Positions 18,136 through 25,662 of a stretch of 43,211 bases of DNA are shown one piece after another (the first letter of the stretch is position 1; each line of letters starts with the position of its first letter). The notes beneath the pieces were generated by a model. It did not search any database and had not been told where the DNA came from. It worked only from the letters and a program-made list of their open reading frames with translations. Source of the stretch: Caulobacter sp. CCH9-E1 (lineage in GTDB: Bacteria > Pseudomonadota > Alphaproteobacteria > Caulobacterales > Caulobacteraceae); contig NZ_LSJA01000099.1 of the NCBI RefSeq assembly GCF_001556515.1, forward strand, positions 1 to 43,211, written 5' to 3'. The position numbers and the translations under genes were made by a program.

Positions 18136-18984
18136 ATGAAGAGCCCCGCCGCCGCTCTGGCTGTCGCCCTGTCCCTGCTCGCGACGCTGGGCGCGTGTGA
18201 GCGCCAGCAGGATCGAACGTCGCCGCCGGCGTCCCAAGCGCGGAAGCCTGCACAGGCGCCCAAGACGCAGACGCCGGTCGGCGCCATCCCTCCCCTGGCT
18301 TTCAAGCAAGCCGCCCCCGCGGCCGAGGTCAGCCTGACGCTGTCGGCCGAGATCGGCCGTTATCCAGCCTTGCACGCCCTGCTCTATGATCGCGAAACCG
18401 CCCAGCTCAGGGCCTTCGCGACCAAGGCTGACGCGGACCGCAAAGCCGACGACGGACAGTACCCGTGGCGTCAGTACGCTAGCGAGCGTCAATGGGCCGT
18501 GGCGGCGGCTACACCCCGGCTGATCAGCCTGCGAGGGATGTGGCTCGACTACACCGGCGGCGCCCATCCGAACCACGGGGCCGCGGCGCTGCTGTGGGAC
18601 GCCGCCGCCAACAAGGAGGTCAAGCCCGCCGACCTGTTCCGCGCCGACGCGGACATGAAGGCGCTGGACAAGGCCATCTGCGAGGCCGTGGCCGCCGCCA
18701 AGCGCCACCGCGAAGGCGCGTCTCCGCCCGACGACATCTTCGGCTGTCCGAAATGGACCGAGACCACGCTCGCGCTGGCCCCCTCGACCGAGGCCGGGAA
18801 GATCGGCGGCCTGATGGTTCTGATCGATCCCTATGTGGTCGGCCCCTACGCCGAGGGCGACTATGAGCTGATCCTGCCGCTGTCGGCGTTCCGCCCCCTG
18901 CTGGCGCCGACCTATCTCGACGCCTTCGCCGGATCGCCCAAGTCGTCGGGCAATCCGGACGGATCGCTTAGCTTTCGGATGTGA
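18136..18984 (+). CDS. Lipoprotein with DUF3298/RsiV-like domain
   Basis: 282 residues. Type II signal peptide with lipobox LATLGAC, lipidated Cys21, then a Pro/Gln-rich linker (22-55). The globular part (about 60-280) contains LDYTGGAHPNHG, a metal- or ligand-site-like segment, and DPYVVGPYAEGDYELILPL, both typical of DUF3298/DUF4163 proteins such as the RsiV and PdaC ectodomains. Anchored in the inner or outer membrane facing the periplasm. GGAGAG precedes the start. It is the second of two genes that lie between the J-domain gene and the 19078 gene across the duplication scar. Its exact role is unknown. Confidence 0.85.
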   Translation: MKSPAAALAVALSLLATLGACERQQDRTSPPASQARKPAQAPKTQTPVGAIPPLAFKQAAPAAEVSLTLSAEIGRYPALHALLYDRETAQLRAFATKADADRKADDGQYPWRQYASERQWAVAAATPRLISLRGMWLDYTGGAHPNHGAAALLWDAAANKEVKPADLFRADADMKALDKAICEAVAAAKRHREGASPPDDIFGCPKWTETTLALAPSTEAGKIGGLMVLIDPYVVGPYAEGDYELILPLSAFRPLLAPTYLDAFAGSPKSSGNPDGSLSFRM

Positions 18985-19077
18985 ATCCGAGCCATCGCCA
19001 CGCTTCGCTCCCTTGCGGCGCACGGCGCGAATGGGTCATTGTCTCGCGCCGACACGCGGCGGGCGAGGACCTCTTTG

Positions 19078-19518
19078 ATGACCGAAAGCGATCCGGAGTG
19101 GCGCGCGCCCGTCGAAGCGCCGACGCCGGTGACGCCGGTGCCGTTCGGCAAGCCTTGGAGCATCTGGACCTGGGGCGCCCTGCTGTCGACGGCGGGTCTG
19201 GCCTTGGCGGTCGCCCCTCACGCGGTCCTGCATCTGCTGAAATCGCCGGTGGATACCGCCGCCACGCCCTGGGTGCGGTTCGCCGGCCTGCTGCTTCTGG
19301 CCTACGCCATGGGCTACCACGTGGCCGGCTGGACGGGCCAGCGGACCTATATGCGCGCCTCGGTCGTGCTTCGCGTCCTGTCGCTGGTGGTGATCGGCGC
19401 CTTCGTCCTGGCCGACTGGCTGCCCAAGGCCTGGCTGGCCGTGGGCCTGGGCGACTTCGCCGGCGCGGTGTGGACGACGCTGGAGCTCAGGTGGCGTCCG
19501 AAGCCGAAGACGGCTTGA
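19078..19518 (+). CDS. Small multi-helix membrane protein, unknown function
   Basis: 146 residues from the ATG at 19078, with GCGAGGA upstream. Four hydrophobic segments are visible (about 30-52, 62-82, 96-116, 118-136) after a Pro-rich cytosolic N-terminus, and the C-terminus is basic. I do not recognise the family. The start region (19012-19123) is the parent of one half of the scar at 17959-18046. The 3' end overlaps the convergent PAP2 gene by 32 bases. Confidence 0.75.
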   Translation: MTESDPEWRAPVEAPTPVTPVPFGKPWSIWTWGALLSTAGLALAVAPHAVLHLLKSPVDTAATPWVRFAGLLLLAYAMGYHVAGWTGQRTYMRASVVLRVLSLVVIGAFVLADWLPKAWLAVGLGDFAGAVWTTLELRWRPKPKTA

Positions 19519-20269
19519 TCCGCCGCCGAACCAGATAGGCCGCCAGCCAGCAGATCATCGCCCACGCCGCGCCGACGCTCCAGCCGGCCAGCACGTCGCT
19601 GGCCCAGTGGACGCCCAGATAGACGCGGCTGGCGCCAACCAGCAGGCTCAGCAGGACCGCCGCGCTGATCGCCAGCACCTTGACCCGTCGCCGGTCGGAA
19701 AAACGCGCCGTCAAAACGCCCAGGGTCAGGAACACCACCGCCGACAGCATGGCGTGGCCCGAGGGGAAGCTGGCGTTGACCGCTTCCACCGCGCGATAGG
19801 CCAGATCCGGTCGCTCGCGCCCGAACACCGCCTTCAGCCCTTGGCTGATGCTGACGCCCCCCAGCGCCCCGCCCAGCAACAGCACGGCCTCGCCCCAGCG
19901 TCGCAGGGACGCGAGCAGGGCGAAGGCCAGCAGGATGATCAGGCTCAGCACCGCCACCGAGCCCAGCGCCGTCACGTCGACGGCCGCGACGTGCAGCCAC
20001 TCGGGTCCGACCAGGGCTTCGGGCCGCCCCTCGACCCGCAGGGCCCGCAGAACGGCCAGGTCCAAGGCGTGGGTTTCGCCCTCGGCGACCTCGTCGGCGA
20101 TGGCCAGGAACGCCATGGCGCCCAGGGCGGCGATCAGCAGGGCCGAAGCCAGGCCGATTTCTCGAACGGCGGCGGCGACAAGTCTCTGAACATCCAGACG
20201 AAACACCGGGACGCTTCTCCCAAGCAGGCTCGATATCAATGACAGGGAGACATTCCCCTTTTGAGTCAT
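19487..20269 (-). CDS. PAP2-family membrane phosphatase
   Basis: 260 residues from the ATG at 20269; AGGATTAAG lies upstream. The three signature motifs of the family are present: KAVFGRERP, PSGHAM and SRVYLGVHWASD, with the two catalytic His in the last two motifs. Five to six membrane helices. It probably dephosphorylates a lipid phosphate such as undecaprenyl pyrophosphate or phosphatidate/PGP on the periplasmic side; the substrate is an inference. Convergent with the small membrane-protein gene, with overlapping 3' ends. Confidence 0.92.
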   Translation of the reverse strand: MTQKGNVSLSLISSLLGRSVPVFRLDVQRLVAAAVREIGLASALLIAALGAMAFLAIADEVAEGETHALDLAVLRALRVEGRPEALVGPEWLHVAAVDVTALGSVAVLSLIILLAFALLASLRRWGEAVLLLGGALGGVSISQGLKAVFGRERPDLAYRAVEAVNASFPSGHAMLSAVVFLTLGVLTARFSDRRRVKVLAISAAVLLSLLVGASRVYLGVHWASDVLAGWSVGAAWAMICWLAAYLVRRRIKPSSASDAT

Positions 20270-20349
20270 GAACTTAATCCTAGCAAGACTGTTCCGGCCA
20301 TGACCATGTGGAGCGTCCCAGGCCGTCGGCCTGGACAAAGGAAGCCAAA

Positions 20350-20712
20350 ATGAAACGCACTCTGACGGTTTCCGTCGCCATGCTGATGCTGGCGGGCGGC
20401 GCGGGAGCCGCCGCGGCCCAAGCGCATCAACACGACCGGCATGGCAACGCGCGGGATCAGATCTACGAGAACGTGCGCCGTGACCAGGCGCGTCGGGACG
20501 CCCGCCGAGACCTCCGCGAACATCGCCTCTGGGTGAAGGGACAGCGCCTGGACGCCCGCTATCTGGACCGCGCCTACTATGTCGGCGACTGGAAGCGCCA
20601 CGGCCTTCGCGCCCCGCCGCGCGGCTATCAATGGCGCAAGATCGACGACCAGTTCGTCCTGGCGGCCGTCGCGACCGGCCTGATCGCCTCGGTGATCATC
20701 ACTGGGCCCTAA
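20350..20712 (+). CDS. RcnB-family periplasmic protein
   Basis: 120 residues with a Sec signal peptide (MKRTLTVSVAMLMLAGGAGAAAAQA). The mature N-terminus is charged and rich in His, Arg and Asp. The C-terminal RcnB-type segment contains LRAPPRGYQWRKIDDQFVLAAVATGLIASVI, the Gly-Tyr-x-Trp and final hydrophobic stretch that define the family. RcnB of enterobacteria modulates nickel/cobalt efflux, but many alphaproteobacterial paralogs have no known link to metals, so I give only the family. Divergent from the PAP2 gene with an 80-base spacer. Confidence 0.85.
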   Translation: MKRTLTVSVAMLMLAGGAGAAAAQAHQHDRHGNARDQIYENVRRDQARRDARRDLREHRLWVKGQRLDARYLDRAYYVGDWKRHGLRAPPRGYQWRKIDDQFVLAAVATGLIASVIITGP

Positions 20713-20787
20713 AAAACGACGTCGAAAGGACGTCGAAAGGGCGTCGCCCCCTTCCCTCCCCCTGGGTCAAGGCGCTAATCGGAAAGC

Positions 20788-21798
20788 ATGCCCGAGTTCG
20801 CCGAAACCAGCTCCGCCCAAGATCCGCTGATCACCCTGGTCCCCGACAAGTGGGTGACGCTGCGCGACGCGTTCGGCGTCGACAGCGACATGAAGGTTCC
20901 GGCCTTCAGCCACCGCGATCCGCACGTGCCGGAGATCGACAGCGCCTACCGCTTCGATCCCCAGACGACCAAGGCGATCTGCGCGGGCTTCGCCAAGGAC
21001 CGCCGGGTGATGGTCCAGGGCTATCACGGCACCGGCAAGTCGACCCACATCGAGCAGGTGGCCGCGCGCCTGAACTGGCCGCTGGTCCGGGTGAACCTGG
21101 ACAGCCACGTCTCGCGGATCGACCTCGTCGGCAAGGACGCCATCGTCCTGAAGGAAGGCAAGCAGGTCACCGAGTTCCGCGAGGGCATTCTTCCGTGGTC
21201 GCTGCAGCGCCCGATCGCCCTGGTGTTCGACGAGTACGACGCCGGCCGCCCGGACGTGATGTTCGTAATCCAGCGCGTGCTGGAAGCCGGCGGCAAGCTG
21301 ACCCTGCTGGACCAGAACCGCGTCATCCGCGCCAATCCGTATTTCCGACTGTTCGCCACGACCAACACGATCGGCCTGGGCGACACCACGGGCCTCTATC
21401 ACGGCACCCAGCAGATCAACCAAGGTCAGATGGACCGCTGGTCGATCGTCACGACGCTGAACTACCTCGAGCACGACGTCGAGGCGGCGATCGTCCTGGC
21501 CAAGAACCCGTCCTATGACACCGCCGAGGGCAAGCGCACGATCGCGGCCATGGTCCGCGTCGCCGACATGACCCGCAACGCCTTCATGAACGGCGACATC
21601 TCGACGGTCATGAGCCCCCGCACCGTGATCACCTGGGCCCAGAACGCCGAGATCTTCGATCACGACGTGGCTCTGGCCTTTAGGCTGACCTTCCTGAACA
21701 AGTGCGACGAGCTCGAGCGCCCGACGGTGGCCGAGTTCTTCCAGCGCGCGTTCGGCACGGACCTTCCGGAAAGCGCGGCGCGAGTGAAGGTGGCGTAG
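20788..21798 (+). CDS. cobS: Cobaltochelatase subunit CobS (AAA+ ATPase)
   Basis: 336 residues. AAA+ motor subunit of the aerobic CobNST cobaltochelatase, which inserts Co2+ into hydrogenobyrinate a,c-diamide. Walker [10 protein letters not shown] at about 78-86, Walker B LVFDEYD at about 145-151, sensor 1 ATTNT and the MSPRTVI sensor 2 region. The N-terminal DUF-like segment with [13 protein letters not shown] is typical for CobS. The partner cobT normally follows; here the next gene, 13 bases on, is a SEFIR gene of different base composition, and no cobT is found in the window. cobN is also absent. Confidence 0.94.
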   Translation: MPEFAETSSAQDPLITLVPDKWVTLRDAFGVDSDMKVPAFSHRDPHVPEIDSAYRFDPQTTKAICAGFAKDRRVMVQGYHGTGKSTHIEQVAARLNWPLVRVNLDSHVSRIDLVGKDAIVLKEGKQVTEFREGILPWSLQRPIALVFDEYDAGRPDVMFVIQRVLEAGGKLTLLDQNRVIRANPYFRLFATTNTIGLGDTTGLYHGTQQINQGQMDRWSIVTTLNYLEHDVEAAIVLAKNPSYDTAEGKRTIAAMVRVADMTRNAFMNGDISTVMSPRTVITWAQNAEIFDHDVALAFRLTFLNKCDELERPTVAEFFQRAFGTDLPESAARVKVA

Positions 21799-21811
21799 TG
21801 AGGTAAGTAGA

Positions 21812-22708
21812 TTGGAGCGCGAAAATCCGTCAGCGTTCATCTCCTACTCTTGGGACGATGAAGAGCATAAAGGCTGGGTTTTGGAGCTTGCATCTCGCCT
21901 AGTAGAAAACGGCGTCGACGTGAGGCTGGATCGCTGGCACGTGCCGCCCGGAGCCAGTCTCACTCAGTTCATGGAAGAAAGCGTCCAGAGCTGCGATTTC
22001 ACGATCGTTGTCTGCACAAATAACTACGCCGTCCGATGCAGAAACCGGACTGGCGGCGTCGGCTACGAACAACAGATCATATCAGGCGCTATTGCTTCCG
22101 GCGCTCCTAGGGAAAAATTCATCCCTATACTCAGGACCGGCTCCTTCATCCCCACGGACGAGGACTGCGCAATCCCCGCCCACTTTATGGGAATAAATAC
22201 GATTGACTTCAGAGAATCCGAGAACGACTCGAATTTTGAACGCCTTTTAAGAGCAATATTTCGCCAGCCAGAGCTTGTTCCGCCGCCTATTGGGTCTCGC
22301 CCGCAATTCCAAGAAAATGCGGCACGCCCCTGCCGATTGGCAACCATGGAGGCGGATGGATGGCACCTTCTGAGCGGCGTGGCGGCAAACGAAAGAAGCC
22401 CCAAAACATTCCATATACCCTCAGAGATTGAACGCCGCTCATTGGACGTCGGCAATACTGTCAAGCTGGCCTTCGAGTTCGAACCCGACGAAGATGAAGA
22501 ATATCCCGCCGGAGAACGAATGTGGGTCGAGATAACTGGCTCAAACGGACCGTATTTTGTTGGACGCCTTAGGAACCAGCCCTCTAATTTCGTCTATATA
22601 AATCCCGATAACGAAAAAGAATTTATGATCGATCCTTACGCCCCTCTCGCATACGATAGCGAGGTATTCTTCTTGCCTGAGCACGTTATTGACATTTATC
22701 CGGAATAG
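21812..22708 (+). CDS. SEFIR-domain protein with DUF2314-like C-terminus
   Basis: 298 residues from a TTG start with GAGGTAA upstream. SEFIR domain at about 5-145: AFISYSWDDEEHKGWVLELA, the DVRLDRWHV strand, FTIVVCTNNY and the NRTGGVGYE motif that marks bacterial SEFIR proteins, which are relatives of TIR domains. The C-terminal part (about 185-298) contains GERMWVEITG, YFVGRLRNQP and DSEVFFLPEHVIDIYP, which resemble DUF2314-type domains by pattern. No membrane segment. GC is clearly lower than in cobS and the next gene, with codons such as ATA, TTA and AGA, a sign of horizontal transfer. SEFIR proteins are known in signalling and anti-phage defence; a defence role here is an inference. Confidence 0.85.
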   Translation: MERENPSAFISYSWDDEEHKGWVLELASRLVENGVDVRLDRWHVPPGASLTQFMEESVQSCDFTIVVCTNNYAVRCRNRTGGVGYEQQIISGAIASGAPREKFIPILRTGSFIPTDEDCAIPAHFMGINTIDFRESENDSNFERLLRAIFRQPELVPPPIGSRPQFQENAARPCRLATMEADGWHLLSGVAANERSPKTFHIPSEIERRSLDVGNTVKLAFEFEPDEDEEYPAGERMWVEITGSNGPYFVGRLRNQPSNFVYINPDNEKEFMIDPYAPLAYDSEVFFLPEHVIDIYPE

Positions 22709-22826
22709 CCGGTTTAGGCTTATTTATGCGTCTCTCGCCCTCACGCTCCTTTCCGACAAGACAGCGTCATCGGAACCGCCCAAGGTGGCGGACCGTTTCG
22801 ACGTCCAAGCTTCACGGAGACGCCCC

Positions 22827-23072
22827 ATGACCGAAGTCACCTACACCATCGTCGAGCATGACGGCGGCTGGGCCTACAAGGTGGGCGACACCTTCTCCGA
22901 GACCTTCCCCAGCCACGACGCGGCGCTGAAGGCCGCCCAGCGCGCGGCCGGCGAGCAGCGCCTGCCCGGCGAGACCGAAGGCATCTCCTACGAGGACAAG
23001 CAGGCCGTCTGGCATCAGGAAGTCTCGTCCGGCGACGACCGTCCGACGACCCGCGTCGAGGACGCCGACTAG
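22827..23072 (+). CDS. Small DUF2188-like protein
   Basis: 81 residues with CACGGAG upstream of the ATG. The segment VEHDGGWAYKVGDTFSETFPSHDAALKAAQ is the DUF2188 pattern (a strand, an aromatic, then a helix ending in AA-x-A). Cytosolic and acidic at the C-terminus. The preceding 118 bases after the SEFIR stop hold no gene that I can support. Function unknown. Confidence 0.8.
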   Translation: MTEVTYTIVEHDGGWAYKVGDTFSETFPSHDAALKAAQRAAGEQRLPGETEGISYEDKQAVWHQEVSSGDDRPTTRVEDAD

Positions 23073-23106
23073 GCCGCCCCTCGCGCCGTGGCCGCCGCGC
23101 CACGTT

Positions 23107-23122
23107 GTCCCGCTTTCGGGAC
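23107..23122. other. Short hairpin after the DUF2188-like gene
   Basis: GTCCCG-CTTT-CGGGAC forms a perfect 6-bp stem with a four-base loop, 35 bases after the stop codon. No T-run follows, so it is only a possible mRNA 3'-end stabiliser or weak terminator. Confidence 0.35.
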
Positions 23123-23204
23123 GACGACGGGAACGGCGCCCATGGCCAGGCTTTGTAGAGATGTGGGTCGACAGCGTTGGCCCGTCTCTAGGAGCCCTTA
23201 ATCC

Positions 23205-23510
23205 ATGGCCGGCAAGCCGCTGAAGATCGTGCCGCCCGTCTCGGGCGTGGCCGAGATCTACGACCTCGGGCGGGGTCCCGAGACCACCGCCCAACGCGTC
23301 AAACGTCTGCAGGCCGAGGCCCGCATGCTGGCGCGCGAAGAGGTCGAACGCCTGGAGCGCGATCTGCGCCGGCTGGCCGACCAGGCCCAGGCCATCGCCG
23401 AAGGCGGCGAAGCGTATCCGGCGGGCGTGCGCGAACTGACCGGTCGAATCTCGGTCGAGACGACCCAGCGCGCGGAAATCCTCCAGGCGCTGTTGCAGCG
23501 CCTGGGCTGA
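23205..23510 (+). CDS. Conserved small helical protein, unknown function
   Basis: 101 residues. TAGGAG lies ten bases upstream of the ATG. After a short Pro-rich N-terminus the chain is strongly helical and charged (about 30-65, RVKRLQAEARMLAREEVERL) with heptad-like Leu spacing, so it may form a coiled coil; a second helix ends in LLQRLG. No catalytic motif. Convergent with a small minus-strand gene seven bases after its stop. I do not recognise the family. Confidence 0.75.
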   Translation: MAGKPLKIVPPVSGVAEIYDLGRGPETTAQRVKRLQAEARMLAREEVERLERDLRRLADQAQAIAEGGEAYPAGVRELTGRISVETTQRAEILQALLQRLG

Positions 23511-23517
23511 TCGCTCG

Positions 23518-23742
23518 TCACGCCGCGTTGGCCATCCGGCGCAGGCGCCGCGCCAGATCCTCGGGGCGATCGGCGATCTGGTCGAACAGAGCCTGGACCT
23601 CGGCCTCGCCGAAGCCCGCCGCGCGCAGGGTGCGCCAGGCGCCGGCCAGCACCGCCTCGGCGATATCCAGACGATCTTCGGTCAGGCGCAGGCCGGCGCC
23701 AAACGGGCTGGACGAGAGGGACGGCGGAGCGAGCGGCGACAT
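23518..23742 (-). CDS. Small hypothetical protein
   Basis: 74 residues with AGGAG ten bases upstream of the ATG. Ser/Pro-rich N-terminus, then a helical part (IAEAVLAGAWRTLRAAGF, EAEVQALFDQI, EDLARRLRRMANA). No family recognised. Real coding is supported by the ribosome-binding site and the ordered helical pattern, but its size limits certainty. Confidence 0.6.
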   Translation of the reverse strand: MSPLAPPSLSSSPFGAGLRLTEDRLDIAEAVLAGAWRTLRAAGFGEAEVQALFDQIADRPEDLARRLRRMANAA

Positions 23743-23827
23743 CAGAGCTCTCCTGCGACGGGGGAGTAATGTTCCTTTTTTGTTCTCATTTTAGCGCGGA
23801 GTCGAGTCCCGCCGCGCCTCGCCGCGA

Positions 23828-23859
23828 CAAAAAGCCCCAGGTCGGGGGGACCTGGGGCT
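23828..23859 (-). terminator. Intrinsic terminator of the Tyr/Pro-rich protein gene
   Basis: On the minus strand AGCCCCAGGTC (23859-23849) pairs with GACCTGGGGCT (23843-23833) around a five-base loop, and five U residues follow (23832-23828). It lies 49 bases after the stop of the minus-strand gene at 23908-24303. Confidence 0.85.
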
Positions 23860-23907
23860 CAAAGGCGGATCGCCGGCTCACAACAGCGATCCGTTCGTCC
23901 GTATGTC

Positions 23908-24303
23908 TCAGCGGCACACGGTGCGTTCGTAGTAGCTGCCGCTCCAGCGATCGTACTCGCGCGTGGTCCAGCATTCGCGGTCGCCGTAGTACGGCCGCGG
24001 GGCATAGCCATAGCCATAACCGTAGTAGCGCGGGGGCGGCGGAGGCGGCGGCGCATAGGCGCGGCGGCCGTAATAGCGATCATCGTAACGATCGCGCCGA
24101 TCGTTGTCGGACAAGGCCGCGCCGACCGCCAAGCCCAGCACGCCGGCCGCGATCGCGGCCACGGCGACGTCGTCGCCTTTGTCCTTGTGATGGCGGTGAT
24201 AATAGCGCGGATCGGCCGAAGCCGAGGTGGCGGCGACGGCCAGAGACAGGGCCGCGACGCCGGCCCCGACCCGGCCCAGGGTGTTGACGATTTTGCGGAC
24301 CAT
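23908..24303 (-). CDS. Exported Tyr/Pro-rich protein with glycine-zipper-like segment
   Basis: 131 residues. Sec signal peptide (MVRKIVNTLGRVGAGVAALSLAVAATSASA), a His/Lys-rich stretch RYYHRHHKDKGDD, a hydrophobic Ala/Gly segment (VAVAAIAAGVLGLAVGAAL) that could be a membrane or glycine-zipper helix, then a low-complexity Tyr/Pro/Arg region with seven consecutive prolines. It ends in a Cys-containing motif (DRECWTTREYDRWSGSYYERTVCR) that may form a disulfide. Upstream is GGGAGG. The His-rich stretch could bind metal; this is an inference. Confidence 0.8.
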   Translation of the reverse strand: MVRKIVNTLGRVGAGVAALSLAVAATSASADPRYYHRHHKDKGDDVAVAAIAAGVLGLAVGAALSDNDRRDRYDDRYYGRRAYAPPPPPPPRYYGYGYGYAPRPYYGDRECWTTREYDRWSGSYYERTVCR

Positions 24304-24482
24304 GACGGCCTCCCTGACCTCTCTCGCTTCCGGCGCGGCGCGCCGCCCCGAAGCGTCACGAGAACGATCGGCCTTCCCGCCTGAACGGCGCCTGAACGAA
24401 ATTCTCAGGGTCCTGGAACCGGTTTGTTCATCTTTTTCCGCGAGCGTGCCGGAGACGAAATTCGCGCTCCCCGGAGACCGCC

Positions 24483-24956
24483 ATGACCACCACCGTGTCT
24501 TACGCCCAAGGCCAGGCCCTGCAGGTCCTGTCTTTCGAAGTCGGCGCCCAGACCTATTGCGTGCCCGTCAGCGCCGTCCGTGAAATCCGTGGCGTCACCC
24601 CGCCGACCCCGCTGCCCGACGCGCCGCCCTTCGTACGCGGCGTCATCAACCTGCGCGGTCAGGTCATGCCGGTCATTGATTTGTCGCAACGCCTGGGCAA
24701 GGGCGCGGCGCAGGATGGTCCGCGCCAGGTCATCATCGTGGTCGAGAACCAGACCGACGTCGCCGGCCTGCTGGTCGACGCCGTCTGCGACAGCTTCACG
24801 GTCGAGGCCGACGCGATCAACCCGCCGCCGTCGCTGGGCGACGTCGAGGAATCGCCGCTGGTCTCGGCGGTGATCACCACCGGCGAAGGCGACATGACGG
24901 TCCTGCTGGCCGTCAGCCGCATCCTGCCCGAGCGCCCGATCGCCCTGGCGGCGTAA
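24483..24956 (+). CDS. cheW: Chemotaxis coupling protein CheW
   Basis: 157 residues forming one CheW domain. It links chemoreceptors to CheA. Seen: LSFEVGAQTYCVPVSAVREI at the start of the fold, PFVRGVINLRGQVMPVIDL (the conserved NLRG core that contacts receptor and CheA) and VIIVVENQTDVAGLLVDAV. No CheA or receiver domain is fused. GGAGACC lies just before the ATG. It is alone, away from a che operon; the nearest receptor gene is at 30534-31928. It may serve that soluble receptor, which is an inference. Confidence 0.94.
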   Translation: MTTTVSYAQGQALQVLSFEVGAQTYCVPVSAVREIRGVTPPTPLPDAPPFVRGVINLRGQVMPVIDLSQRLGKGAAQDGPRQVIIVVENQTDVAGLLVDAVCDSFTVEADAINPPPSLGDVEESPLVSAVITTGEGDMTVLLAVSRILPERPIALAA

Positions 24957-25042
24957 ACGCCTGGCGCGAGCCGCGCGCCGGCTTGCCACCTTCCGTCGCA
25001 TCGAACACCCTGCTCCCCGGAGTCGGAGCGGGGTCGCGTATC

Positions 25043-25576
25043 GTGGGCGAGACAGTTGAGCGTAACGGGGGCGAGCCCGCGGACCTCTGGCGGCTTTGGC
25101 ATTCGCTGCACCGCCTGTTTCCAACCTGGGCCCTGATCCCCGAGAGCTTCGTCACGCCAGGGGCCTGGGGCTATATGGGCCTGGACTTCATCAGCGGCTT
25201 TCGGCGCAATCCCTCGACCTTGAAGGCCTTCGCCCTGCTCGAGGGGGTGAGCGACGACCTGTTCGATGGGCTCACGGCGATGGCGGCGCTGAACGCGCGT
25301 CGGCAAGACCAGCTATTGAGGGTGGTGATCGTGGGCTACCTGACCGTGCCGCTGTCGATCCTCGCCCTGGTGGCCGAACTGGCCGGGGCCGATCTGATGA
25401 GCTTCGTGAGGGCGCACCAGAATATCACCCTGTGGATCGCCCTCACCCTAACCGCCGCGCCGGTGGGCTACATGATGAGCGCCTGGCGGGCCAAGCAGGT
25501 GATCAGCGTCTTGGACCTGATCCGCATAGAGCGCCAGCAGCGGCCCTATACCGCGCTGGAGCTGCGGGACGAGTAA
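25043..25576 (+). CDS. Small two-helix membrane protein, unknown function
   Basis: 177 residues from the GTG at 25043, with GGAGCGGGG upstream; an ATG at 24983 would add 20 residues without a clear ribosome-binding site. The N-terminal soluble part contains LWRLWHSLHRLFPTWALIPESF. Two hydrophobic helices are at about 112-133 and 145-163. The C-terminus is basic then acidic. No family recognised. It lies 86 bases after cheW on the same strand. Confidence 0.7.
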   Translation: MGETVERNGGEPADLWRLWHSLHRLFPTWALIPESFVTPGAWGYMGLDFISGFRRNPSTLKAFALLEGVSDDLFDGLTAMAALNARRQDQLLRVVIVGYLTVPLSILALVAELAGADLMSFVRAHQNITLWIALTLTAAPVGYMMSAWRAKQVISVLDLIRIERQQRPYTALELRDE

Positions 25577-25662
25577 GGCGCGCCCAAACATTTGTTCGAA
25601 TTCCCTCTTCCGCTCGCCCCGAGCGGGACGCTAGTGTCGCGCCAAGCAAGAGGGAGACGAGC

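Noticed and set aside
21812..22708. Classical TIR domain
   Set aside because: The NRTGGVGYE motif and the spacing after FISYSWDD fit SEFIR better than TIR.
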